The notes beneath the pieces are model-generated. The model worked only from the letters and a program-made list of their open reading frames with translations. It was not told the origin of the DNA and did not search any database. From Candidatus Cloacimonadota bacterium (lineage in GTDB: Bacteria > Cloacimonadota > Cloacimonadia > Cloacimonadales > Cloacimonadaceae), in contig JASKKR010000002.1 in the NCBI GenBank assembly GCA_030154085.1, forward strand, positions 82,287 through 146,286: a DNA stretch of 64,000 bases, read 5' to 3'. Positions 10,196 to 18,395 of the stretch are shown piece by piece. The first letter of the stretch is position 1; every line of letters starts with the position of its first letter. The position numbers and the translations under genes are program-made.

Positions 10196-12427
10196 ATGTT
10201 AACAGAGAGTGTCAACTTGGTCATGCATCAGCTGCTGTTGATGTCGCGAGATCCAGTGCTTTATCTAGCCATAGATGAAACAAGCGGCGGCTTTTCTCAA
10301 GAAGAAGCCTTGACCATCTCCGTAGCTAAAGCATCTGCACTAAACTCCATATATCGCCTCAAGGAAGCTTTGAAAATAGCACTTGATCTGGATAAAAAAC
10401 TAAAAAATGAAGAATTGCAAGTCCTGGAAATATTCAATCTCTTCACGATCATTTCTATATACAATAAAATGGGCAACAAAGAATGCTCCAAAAGCTATAC
10501 TGACGAAGCCTATATCCGTGCTCAAGGCACTCAAGACATGATACTCAAAACCCTCGCTGAGACCTATAATATCGCCATTATGCAACTCGACCCCACTCAG
10601 ATTAATCCTCTGATCGAGGATGCTTATCAAAAAATTACCTATACCGAACATCCCTATTTTCGCCTCTGTATGCTCTCTAGACTTGGCAAAATCCATGAAG
10701 ACCTATCCCAATTCAATAAAGCTCAAGATTACTTTAGCACCGCCTATGAACTGAGCATTCAACATCAGATGAGCGTAATGTCGCTCAAACTCTGCATTGC
10801 CTTGATCCGAAACTGTGCTGCTCTTGGTAAGCATGAAATGGCAGAACACTTCTTTGCTATGGCACAGCACCTAATCGCCCAACTCAGACTCCCAATATTT
10901 GAACTTGAACTGAATCTGGACTATGGCTTGCTCAAAAAATCCACAGGAGACTACCAAGCTGCGGTGCTCTTCTTTAATAAAAGCCTCCATGCTGCTCAGA
11001 AAAATCAACTTGATCTCCCACTTTTAGAATTTACTGTGCTCAGTAACTTGGCAGACTGTTTGAACCACATGGGACAAAGAGAACAAGCACTATCATATCA
11101 ATTGGATGCAGAAAACCTACTTGCCGGCAAAGGATTTCTGGAGATGGAGATAGCACTGAGCACTCGTATCGCCGATACTCTGATTGCAGATGCTAAATGG
11201 GACGAAGCTATTCGCCGTCTTAAGGAAGCCACTAGCTACTACCGGCAAAATAACAAAATCCCTGAATTGATGCAAACTATGCGTAGCATGGCAGAATTCT
11301 TCCACCAAAAAAACGACTACCAAGAAGGCTTTGCCGTGCTCTCTGAGCTGGATAAACTCAACCAAAAATACATCCAAGATCTGCGTAATAGTTATAGCAA
11401 AGTCAGCGATCAAAAGCTCAATGATATCATCAACGAATCGAAGACTCTCCACGCTAAATATGAAAACCTCCTCAACGAAGTAGTCAAACGGCAATCCACC
11501 CGTTTTATTGGCAATTCAAAATCGGCAAAGCGTGTCATAGATAGCGCTATCCTCGCTTCCATGCACCGCGAAGCGAATGTCCTCATCACCGGACCAAGCG
11601 GAACAGGCAAGGAAATCTTGGCACAGATGATCCACTACAGCTCTCCCCAAAAAAATGAACCCTTTGTTCCAGTCAACTGCGCCGCCATCTCTGCTTCCCT
11701 TTTTGACGTGTATTTCTTTGGAGCTGCCGCCGGGCAGTTCACCGGATCTACCAAAGAGCGCAAAGGATTTTTCGAGATTGCCTCCGGAGGCACAATCTTC
11801 ATAGATGAAATCTCAGAATTGCCCATGGATTTTCAAGCAAAGCTACTCCACGCGTTGGATACTAAAAGCTTTAGACCTGTGGGCAAAGACAGCATCTTGC
11901 CCTTAGATTGCAAGATCATCGCTTCCACCCAAAAAGATACCCTGCAAATGCTGGCTAATAATGAATTTCGTCTGGACCTCCTGCATCGATTAAACACACT
12001 GGAGATCTCCATCCCACCGCTAAGAGAACGGATGGAAGATATCCCACTTTTGGTGGAATACTTCTCTCGCATTTTTGCCAGAGAGACAAATAAGCGCCTT
12101 CCCCAGATCAAAGACTCCTTTTTTAACAGACTCAATGAATATGACTTCCCAGGTAATGTCAGGGAACTCAAAAACATCATTGAAAGAATATTTATCCTCT
12201 ATTATGAACCCATCTGGACTGCTGATATCTTAGACAATATCAATGTGTTCAGACACGACCATCAACTGCGTGGGAAACTCCTTGACCACAATATCAAAGA
12301 TCTGGATCGAGAACGCATCATTGAAGCGCTTGCTAAGACCGGAGGCAAACAAAAAACAGCTGCCAAACTCCTCAACATGAGCGAATCTACCCTCTGCCGT
12401 AAGATTAAGAAATATAATTTAAAATAG
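10196..12427 (+). CDS. Sigma-54-dependent activator with N-terminal TPR sensor
   Basis: Enhancer-binding transcription activator that uses ATP to open sigma-54 holoenzyme promoters. Residues ~30-400 are helical TPR-like repeats instead of the usual receiver, GAF or PAS domain. A linker helix leads to an AAA+ domain (~435-670): Walker A GPSGTGKE at 466-473, Walker B GGTIFIDEIS at 531-540, and the arginine region PPLRER near 607. The sigma-54 contact loop, normally GAFTGA, reads GQFTGS at 513-518. The C-terminus holds a Fis-type helix-turn-helix (~718-740: KTAAKLLNMSESTLCRKIKKY). A good AAGGAG lies upstream. The signal sensed by the TPR part and the target promoters are unknown; I found no convincing -24/-12 promoter nearby. 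Confidence 0.9.
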   Translation: MLTESVNLVMHQLLLMSRDPVLYLAIDETSGGFSQEEALTISVAKASALNSIYRLKEALKIALDLDKKLKNEELQVLEIFNLFTIISIYNKMGNKECSKSYTDEAYIRAQGTQDMILKTLAETYNIAIMQLDPTQINPLIEDAYQKITYTEHPYFRLCMLSRLGKIHEDLSQFNKAQDYFSTAYELSIQHQMSVMSLKLCIALIRNCAALGKHEMAEHFFAMAQHLIAQLRLPIFELELNLDYGLLKKSTGDYQAAVLFFNKSLHAAQKNQLDLPLLEFTVLSNLADCLNHMGQREQALSYQLDAENLLAGKGFLEMEIALSTRIADTLIADAKWDEAIRRLKEATSYYRQNNKIPELMQTMRSMAEFFHQKNDYQEGFAVLSELDKLNQKYIQDLRNSYSKVSDQKLNDIINESKTLHAKYENLLNEVVKRQSTRFIGNSKSAKRVIDSAILASMHREANVLITGPSGTGKEILAQMIHYSSPQKNEPFVPVNCAAISASLFDVYFFGAAAGQFTGSTKERKGFFEIASGGTIFIDEISELPMDFQAKLLHALDTKSFRPVGKDSILPLDCKIIASTQKDTLQMLANNEFRLDLLHRLNTLEISIPPLRERMEDIPLLVEYFSRIFARETNKRLPQIKDSFFNRLNEYDFPGNVRELKNIIERIFILYYEPIWTADILDNINVFRHDHQLRGKLLDHNIKDLDRERIIEALAKTGGKQKTAAKLLNMSESTLCRKIKKYNLK

Positions 12428-12550
12428 CAAATCGGGTATTTTCTAGATAGCTGCAAGCGGTCACTTTTTCAGGTGCTTAAATAAATCAGTTGACTAAATA
12501 TGTTTTATTGAAATTATGGAGTTCTCAGAATATTATTAATTGGAAGTACC

Positions 12551-12805
12551 ATGTTAAAAGCCAAAATCTTTGTTCAGCTCAAACCAAGCGTGTTGGATCC
12601 TCAGGGAAAAGCAGTAACCAATTCTCTCCACAATCTTGGCTTTGACAAAGTGTTACAAACACGCATCAGCAAATACATAGAGATAAATTTTGATTCAGAC
12701 GACCGTGAGGATGTCTCACGCCAGACTACAAAGATCTGTGATAGTCTATTAGCAAATCCAAATACCGAGACCTACCACTTTGAACTCGAGGAGATCAAAT
12801 CTTGA
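12551..12805 (+). CDS. purS: Phosphoribosylformylglycinamidine synthase subunit PurS
   Basis: Small 84-residue structural subunit that bridges PurL and PurQ in the fourth step of de novo purine synthesis. It shows the family features: an opening strand KIFVQLKPSVLDPQGKAV, the segment LGFDKVLQTRISKYIEI, and the LLANPNTETYHFEL end. The stop overlaps the purQ start (TTGA). purL is not in the window. A TTGACT hexamer lies ~60 bases upstream but I see no good -10 partner. Confidence 0.95.
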   Translation: MLKAKIFVQLKPSVLDPQGKAVTNSLHNLGFDKVLQTRISKYIEINFDSDDREDVSRQTTKICDSLLANPNTETYHFELEEIKS

Positions 12806-13497
12806 AAGTCCGCGTGATCACTTTCCCGGGTTCAAATTGCGATCATGACGCCTTTGAGGTATTCTCCGAGCGCGGTCATGAAACGAGGATGATCTGGCAC
12901 AAAGACCACTCCTTAGAAGATCCGGATCTCGTCATCCTCCCCGGTGGATTTTCCTATGGTGACTACCTGCGCTGTGGTGCTTTGGCGCGTTTTTCTCCGA
13001 TCGTGACAGAAGTTATTAGCTTTGCCCAGAAAGGCGGCTTAGTGATGGGCATATGCAATGGGTTCCAAGTGCTCACAGAGACCGGGCTCCTCCCTGGTGC
13101 TTTGATGATGAATTCGACCTTGCGATTTATCTGCTCCCATCAATATCTGCGTGTGGAAAGTTCAAACAGCCCCTTTACTTTTAAAATAAATCCCGGTAGC
13201 ATTCTGGATATACCAATCGCCCATAAAGAGGGCAATTTTTTTATCGATCCTGATGGACTCAAATCCCTACAGGACAATGATCAGATTCTCTTTCGCTATT
13301 GCAATCACGATGGGATAGTCTCTGCCAAGACCAATCCCAATGGCTCGATTGATAGCATCGCCGGAATCGTAAACCGCAGCAGAAACGTCTTGGGGATGAT
13401 GCCTCATCCTGAACGTAGTGCCACAGACAGCGTTTGCAGCCAAGATGGCAAGCAAATCTTTAGCGCGCTTGAAAGATACTTTACCGGCAGCGCTTGA
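12802..13497 (+). CDS. purQ: Phosphoribosylformylglycinamidine synthase subunit PurQ
   Basis: Class I glutamine amidotransferase subunit that supplies ammonia from glutamine to PurL. The nucleophile Cys85 sits in GICNGFQVL, and the His-Glu pair of the triad is in MPHPERS near the C-terminus. 231 residues is normal for the small PurQ. The start is TTG, overlapping the purS TGA, which indicates coupled translation. The 3' end overlaps the ComF-like gene by about 50 bases. Confidence 0.95.
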   Translation: MKVRVITFPGSNCDHDAFEVFSERGHETRMIWHKDHSLEDPDLVILPGGFSYGDYLRCGALARFSPIVTEVISFAQKGGLVMGICNGFQVLTETGLLPGALMMNSTLRFICSHQYLRVESSNSPFTFKINPGSILDIPIAHKEGNFFIDPDGLKSLQDNDQILFRYCNHDGIVSAKTNPNGSIDSIAGIVNRSRNVLGMMPHPERSATDSVCSQDGKQIFSALERYFTGSA

Positions 13498-14170
13498 TCT
13501 CCTGATCCCGCCGGCGTGCCTGAGCTGCAATGCCAAGCTTAAAGCCCCCGTGCGTTTCCTATGTGAGGATTGTGCACAGAGCATCACTCTTGTTCGGGAA
13601 CCCTTTTGCCCAAAATGTGGATCCGACATTTCCATAGGTTTTTGCCAAAATTGCCTGCAAACCGATTTCGTGTTTGAATTGTCTCGCAGTGCAGTGATCT
13701 ATGAAGGATGCATCACACAGGTTATTCACAAATTTAAATACAATGGCTATTCCTCTTTGGGAGTATTTTTAGCGCAGTTCCTTTTTGAAGCTGTGCAGCT
13801 ATATCCAGAATTTGAGGACTATCCTTTGGTAATGGCTGTGCCTCTTCACCGGGTTCGCAAGCGTGAGCGAGGCTTCAATCAAAGTGAGATCCTTGCCAAA
13901 AATTTGGCAAAACTTAGCGGTAAGCGTTATATCAGCCCGCTTTGCCGTCGGCGTTATACCAGAAGCCAAACTCTGCTCGATCACAATAAGAGGTTGACAA
14001 ATACAGCTGGTGCTTTCAAGGTAAAAAAGAGCGATGAAGTTCTTGACAAAAAGATCATCGTGATCGATGATGTGTTCACCACGGGTAGCACCCTCAACGA
14101 GATTAGCCGCGAGCTCTATAAAGCAGGCGCTCAAAAGGTGGCTTGCCTTACCCTTTCTCGCGCAGGATAG
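13445..14170 (+). CDS. ComF-family phosphoribosyltransferase-like protein
   Basis: Cytoplasmic protein related to ComF/GntX, linked in other bacteria to DNA uptake. An N-terminal zinc-ribbon-like section has CLSC, CEDC, CPKC and CQNC pairs (from about residue 18). The C-terminal type I phosphoribosyltransferase domain has RGFNQSEILAK and the PRPP loop IIVIDDVFTTGSTLNE near residue 205. I chose the ATG at 13445; an in-frame GTG at 13418 is also possible and neither has a good Shine-Dalgarno. Either start overlaps the end of purQ. No other competence genes are nearby. Confidence 0.88.
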   Translation: MASKSLARLKDTLPAALDLLIPPACLSCNAKLKAPVRFLCEDCAQSITLVREPFCPKCGSDISIGFCQNCLQTDFVFELSRSAVIYEGCITQVIHKFKYNGYSSLGVFLAQFLFEAVQLYPEFEDYPLVMAVPLHRVRKRERGFNQSEILAKNLAKLSGKRYISPLCRRRYTRSQTLLDHNKRLTNTAGAFKVKKSDEVLDKKIIVIDDVFTTGSTLNEISRELYKAGAQKVACLTLSRAG

Positions 14171-14180
14171 AAATTGATTT

Positions 14181-14573
14181 ATGAATTATAAATACCAAGG
14201 AATCATAACCGAAATCAGCGAAGAAGAAGCTCAGCAAATGATTGAGAAGGTAGCTCGTTTCATCGTGACACGACACCTTGCTCCGGCAGGAATCCTTGCC
14301 ATCGAATCTTTGCATCCCCTTCACAGCTTGGGGACCCAAGCACTATATTTTATTATGCCATTTGCCGAGATCATCTTTGACAGCGCAAAATATCAGAGAT
14401 TTGCGTTGATGATCCAAAAGGAAGAAAACATCAAAGCTTTGGTTAAACGCATTGATGAACTGGACGAAGAGCTCAATGAAGAGCGCCGAGCCCAGGCACG
14501 GCTGAAAAAGAAACGCCGTAAAGCCAAGTTTAAAGCTGCAGTTGCCCGAATTTTTAGAAAACATAAAAGCTGA
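14181..14573 (+). CDS. Conserved-looking hypothetical protein with basic coiled-coil tail
   Basis: I do not recognise this 130-residue protein. The N-terminal two thirds is a mixed alpha/beta segment with a hydrophobic patch near residues 50-67 (YFIMPFAEIIF). From about residue 85 it becomes a charged helix rich in Glu, Arg and Lys (coiled-coil-like), ending in a strongly basic stretch. It starts 10 bases after the ComF-like gene and ends 15 bases before the mutL-like gene, so it is probably in the same transcript. The basic tail could bind nucleic acid or the membrane surface, but that is a guess. Confidence 0.7.
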   Translation: MNYKYQGIITEISEEEAQQMIEKVARFIVTRHLAPAGILAIESLHPLHSLGTQALYFIMPFAEIIFDSAKYQRFALMIQKEENIKALVKRIDELDEELNEERRAQARLKKKRRKAKFKAAVARIFRKHKS

Positions 14574-14588
14574 ATAAGCGGAGGATAT

Positions 14589-16451
14589 ATGCAATACGAC
14601 GAAAAACGCCTTACCCGCATCGTTGCTACTGACTGTGGTAGCACTACGACCAAGGCGATCTTAATCGAATTTGTAGACGGAGAATACCGTCAGACTATCC
14701 GTGGCGAAGCTCCCACCACTGTGGAAGCGCCACTGAATGACGTCACCAAAGGTGTAATCAATGCCACATCTGAGATGGAAGAACTGGCACGATTGAAGTA
14801 CAATAATCCTAATATCAAGTTTATGGAAGATGGCAAATTCATAATCCCACGCAATGGCGACATCGGCGTGGATGCCTACGTTTCCACCTCTTCTGCTGGC
14901 GGTGGTTTGCAGATGATGGTAACCGGTGTAGTGGCTTCTATGACGGGGGAAAGTGCCGAACGAGCTGCTTTGGGAGCGGGAGCCATCGTGATGGATCTGA
15001 TCACCAGTAATGACAAACGCATGAATCATGAAAAAATCGAGCGTATCCGGCATCTACGCCCAGATATGATCCTCATGGCAGGCGGAGAAGATGGTGGCAC
15101 CATCAAACATGTGGTCGAAATGGCTGAATTAGTCGCTGCTGCAGACCCCAAACCCCGCCTGGGCTCATCCTACAAACTCCCCGTGATTTATGCCGGTAAC
15201 AAAGAAGCTGTCGACGAGATCAAGAAAACCCTTGCCGATAAAGTAAACCTCATTGTCACCGAGAACTTGCGTCCCAAACTGGAGACTGAGAACCTCGGTC
15301 CAGCCCGTGACAAGATCCATGATATTTTCATGGAACACGTGATGCAACAAGCTCCTGGCTACAACAAGCTTCTGCAATGGACTCAAGGTCCAGACCATAA
15401 GCAAGTGCCGATCATGCCCACCCCCGCAGCCGTGGGAAATATCATGCAGACCATCGCGAAAAACGATCAAATCGAAGTAGTGGGCGTAGATATTGGCGGA
15501 GCTACTACAGACGTCTTTTCTGTGTTCACTGAAGATTATATTTTCAACCGTACCGTGAGCGCAAATCTCGGTATGAGCTATAGTATTTCAAACGTACTTG
15601 CATCCAGCGGACTTGCCAATATCATGCGCTGGGTCCCCTTCTCAATCGACGAAGGTGAACTACGCAATATGATCAAAAACAAGATGATCCGTCCCACGAC
15701 CATCCCTTCCCTCTTGGAAGAATTGGTGCTGGAACAAGCTATCGCCAAGGAAGCTCTGCGCCTAGCATTTGAACAGCATAAGGAATTTGCCAGCAGCCTC
15801 AAGGGAATGCAACGTCAGCGTGACATCTCAGAAGCTTTCAGCCAATCCACATCTGGTTTTACAATCGTGAATCTCATGACTTTAGACCTCTTAGTTGGCA
15901 GCGGTGGAGTTCTCTCTCATGCGCCCAGAAGGTACCAGACCGTGATGATGCTCATCGATGCCTTCCTTCCTGAAGGAATCACACGCTTGGCAGTTGACAG
16001 CATCTTTATGATGCCTCATCTGGGTGTGCTTTCTGAGATCAGCCCCAAAGCAGCTACCGAAGTCTTCCGTAAAGACTGTATGATATATCTGGGCACTTGT
16101 GTAGCCCCGGTTGGTAAAGGTAAATATGGCAAACCTGCGCTCTATGCCAAGTTGGAATTGCCGGATGGCAGCGTATTTGAAGAAGACATCCCCTTTGGTG
16201 AAATCCGCCTCATCCCTTGTGAAATCGGTAAAACCGCCAAAGCTACCCTCAAAACTCATGGCGGCTTAATACTCGACGCTCAGAAAGCCAAAGAACTTTC
16301 GGTCGAACTCCATGGCGGGGTTGTGGGAATCGTTTTGGATACTAGAGGTCGCCAGCCCTTCAACCTTCCCACTGATAACACCGAACGCATCAAATACCTC
16401 AAAAAGTGGATGCGCGAACTCAAAGCCTACCCCGAAGAAATCTTGGTATAG
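14589..16451 (+). CDS. MutL/GlmL-family ASKHA ATPase (B12-mutase reactivase-like)
   Basis: Member of the MutL family of actin/Hsp70-fold ATPases, which accompany adenosylcobalamin-dependent mutases and aminomutases and are thought to reactivate the damaged holoenzyme. The first phosphate loop TDCGSTTTKAILIEF is at residues 14-28 and a second, VGVDIGGATTDVFSVF, is near 298-313. The segment MILMAGGEDGG is typical of the family. At 620 residues it is clearly longer than GlmL of glutamate mutase (about 460), which points to the lysine/ornithine aminomutase-associated branch, although no mutase gene lies in the window. A GGAGG site is 5 bases upstream, and the partner gene follows after 9 bases. 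The name is sure at family level, the substrate system is not. Confidence 0.82.
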   Translation: MQYDEKRLTRIVATDCGSTTTKAILIEFVDGEYRQTIRGEAPTTVEAPLNDVTKGVINATSEMEELARLKYNNPNIKFMEDGKFIIPRNGDIGVDAYVSTSSAGGGLQMMVTGVVASMTGESAERAALGAGAIVMDLITSNDKRMNHEKIERIRHLRPDMILMAGGEDGGTIKHVVEMAELVAAADPKPRLGSSYKLPVIYAGNKEAVDEIKKTLADKVNLIVTENLRPKLETENLGPARDKIHDIFMEHVMQQAPGYNKLLQWTQGPDHKQVPIMPTPAAVGNIMQTIAKNDQIEVVGVDIGGATTDVFSVFTEDYIFNRTVSANLGMSYSISNVLASSGLANIMRWVPFSIDEGELRNMIKNKMIRPTTIPSLLEELVLEQAIAKEALRLAFEQHKEFASSLKGMQRQRDISEAFSQSTSGFTIVNLMTLDLLVGSGGVLSHAPRRYQTVMMLIDAFLPEGITRLAVDSIFMMPHLGVLSEISPKAATEVFRKDCMIYLGTCVAPVGKGKYGKPALYAKLELPDGSVFEEDIPFGEIRLIPCEIGKTAKATLKTHGGLILDAQKAKELSVELHGGVVGIVLDTRGRQPFNLPTDNTERIKYLKKWMRELKAYPEEILV

Positions 16452-16460
16452 GAGGATAGA

Positions 16461-17591
16461 ATGGGACAAGCATATTCTGCCGGATTAACCGTAACTGATA
16501 GCATCATCTTGCGCAAAGAACGCATATTACCCCTCAAAGGTCAAGTCTTAGTAACCAAAGGCACTAAAGTCAAGGGCGAAGACGTAGTAGCCGAGACCCT
16601 CCTACCCGGAAAAGTTCTGCCATTTAACCTTGCTAATAAACTCGGCGTGACCCCCTCTCAGCTCGAGAAGTATATTAAGATCAAACCCGGAGATAAGATC
16701 ACCAAAAAGACCATCCTCGCTGAGAACTCCGGACTCCTTGGACTCGGAATATTCAAAAGCGAAGTACGCTCACCCATCGAAGGCGAAGTAGAAAATATAT
16801 CCACCGTCACCGGACAGGTTCTCCTCCGCGAACCCAGAATCCCGGTCCAAGTCAAAGCCTTCATTGATGGTATCGTAACTGAAGTACGCCCCGAAGAAGG
16901 CGTCGTGATCGAAAATAAAAGCGCTTATATCCAAGGTATCTTTGGCATCGGTGACGAAATCACCGGTGAAATAAAAGTGCTGGTAAGCACCCCTGATGAA
17001 GAACTTAATGCCGGAAAGATCGACGAAAGTTGCAGAGATAAAATCATTGTCGCTGGCAGCTTTATTCCCTTCCACGTCATCGAAATCGCCAAAAAACATG
17101 GCGTTCGCGCCATTATCACCGGAGGAATCGACGACCAAGATATAAAAAAACTTCTCGGATACGATATCGGAGTGGCTATCACAGGTCACGAAAATATTGG
17201 ACTCACGATCATCTGCACCGAAGGCTTTGGTAAGATCACCATGGCAAGAAAAACCTTCCATCTGCTCCAACGCTTTGATGGCAAGAAAGCCTCCGTGCAC
17301 GGTCACACCCAGATTCGCGCTGGTGTGATTCGCCCTGAAATCATCATCCCGTTAGAATTTGATGAAAAGGAATTAATCTCAAAAGAGGTTACCATGCCCG
17401 TCCTCGAAATCGGCACTACAGTGCGCATCATACGTCAGCCACACTTCGGCAGCATAGCCAAAGTGACAGCATTGCCAGAAGAGCTCACCAAAGTGGAATC
17501 TGAAACCTTGGTCCGCATTCTCGAAGCCGAAATGGAAGATGGCACCAAAATCATTATTCCCAGGGCTAATGTTGAAGTAATCGAATCCTAA
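16461..17591 (+). CDS. Conserved partner of MutL-family ATPase, function unknown
   Basis: 376 residues, not recognised as a named enzyme. The N-terminal half repeats short beta motifs like those of barrel-sandwich (lipoyl/RnfC-type) folds: VTKGTKVKGEDVV, IKPGDKITKKTIL, SPIEGEVENI. A Gly-rich middle section (AIITGGI near 215, then VAITGHENIGLTIICTEGFG) looks like a Rossmann-type edge. The last ~60 residues (LEIGTTVRIIRQPHFGSIAKV ... DGTKIIIP) resemble a KOW/SH3-like domain. It directly follows the MutL-like gene with a good GGAGG and is closed by a strong terminator, so the two form a transcriptional pair. A role in mutase reactivation is inferred from position only. Confidence 0.75.
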   Translation: MGQAYSAGLTVTDSIILRKERILPLKGQVLVTKGTKVKGEDVVAETLLPGKVLPFNLANKLGVTPSQLEKYIKIKPGDKITKKTILAENSGLLGLGIFKSEVRSPIEGEVENISTVTGQVLLREPRIPVQVKAFIDGIVTEVRPEEGVVIENKSAYIQGIFGIGDEITGEIKVLVSTPDEELNAGKIDESCRDKIIVAGSFIPFHVIEIAKKHGVRAIITGGIDDQDIKKLLGYDIGVAITGHENIGLTIICTEGFGKITMARKTFHLLQRFDGKKASVHGHTQIRAGVIRPEIIIPLEFDEKELISKEVTMPVLEIGTTVRIIRQPHFGSIAKVTALPEELTKVESETLVRILEAEMEDGTKIIIPRANVEVIES

Positions 17592-17613
17592 GCCCACCCA
17601 AGACGTGTTGCAT

Positions 17614-17646
17614 AAAAAAGCCGCTTATAAAGCGGCTTTTTTGCAA
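17614..17646 (+). terminator. Rho-independent terminator
   Basis: Perfect stem AAAAAAGCCGCTT / AAGCGGCTTTTTT with a two- to four-base loop and a T tract. It lies 22 bases after the stop of the 376-residue gene and ends the mutL-like operon. Confidence 0.95.
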
Positions 17647-18190
17647 TTTTAATAAACTACCGTTCCTTGCTTGCAAAGCTCATGATTGCAAGCGATAAAT
17701 TCTATTAAGTGCTTTGAATATTCAGAGTAATAAAGTGAAACCCTATCCCATATAGGTGATAAGTGAACAAAACTCCTTGTGCATTAAACCGAAACAACCT
17801 ATACGTTGGGTAAAATTACTATCCGATTTCAGGGGATTGTGTACTGCTGTTTATGCGACTGATCAATAAACAAGCTCAAACGTATAATAAAGTAAAGAAA
17901 AATGAATTATTTTTCTTGACAGCTTCTTAAACAACAGATATCTGTCGTTGAAGAAGATAGTAAGTACCTATAAAAATTGTACTGTTTAGCTTGGGAAACG
18001 AAGGAGAAGTTATGATTTATGTATATTGTGCTCGGCACAGCTATTTATATTATAGAGGCAGAGTCACAATCTATGCAACTGCAGCTATCTCTTTTTATGA
18101 TCCCAGCCAGAATCCGAATAAACAAGGTTTAATAAATTTAAGTTGTCCTTCGTCAGATTACCATAAACTCACCTGTTAATAAATAATCAT
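17647..18190. other. Gene-poor stretch between two transcription units
   Basis: No gene is supported here. A 62-codon open frame at 17991-18179 has no family resemblance and poor codon character. Two weak promoter elements face right: TTGACA at 17916-17921 with only TATCTG 17 bases later, and an isolated TATAAT at 17883-17888. If either is used, the gene at 18396 has a leader of more than 400 bases. Confidence 0.5.
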
Positions 18191-18382
18191 CGCACATTAT
18201 TATAAGGAACTGTGCGTTTATGGGAAAGGACGAAGATCCGACTTCATGCTAATCAGAGTGGTTCTAATGCTGCTCAGAGAAAATTGAGGTTAAAAGCAGA
18301 TTGCTTTAACCGAGAGGATGTTTATGCATTAGAACAAGGCTGTTTTGATTAGCTAAGCAAAAAACTAAAGAATCTCGCTTAG
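18191..18382 (+). promoter_or_regulatory. Structured RNA leader upstream of the beta-helix protein gene
   Basis: A dense set of perfect or near-perfect inverted repeats ends right at the Shine-Dalgarno of the gene at 18396. There is a 5' hairpin CGCACA (18191-18196) / TGTGCG (18211-18216). Next comes a nested stack: GCTAATCA (18248-18255) / TGATTAGC (18346-18353); inside it GTTCTAATGC (18261-18270) / GCATTAGAAC (18326-18335); inside that GGTTAAAAGCA (18288-18298) / TGCTTTAACC (18302-18311) with one bulged A. A last hairpin CTAAGC (18353-18358) / GCTTAG (18377-18382) abuts the AAGGAG at 18383-18388 and shares base 18353 with the outer helix. This suggests a cis-acting RNA, possibly with alternative pairings that control translation. 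It matches no riboswitch class I know. Confidence 0.6.
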
Positions 18383-18395
18383 AAGGAGAACTTTA

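Noticed and set aside
16770..17306. 178-codon minus-strand open frame inside the 376-residue gene
   Set aside because: Antisense shadow of a coding frame with a good ribosome site and a downstream terminator.
17991..18179. 62-codon open frame before the structured leader
   Set aside because: Low-complexity composition, no Shine-Dalgarno of note and no recognisable family.
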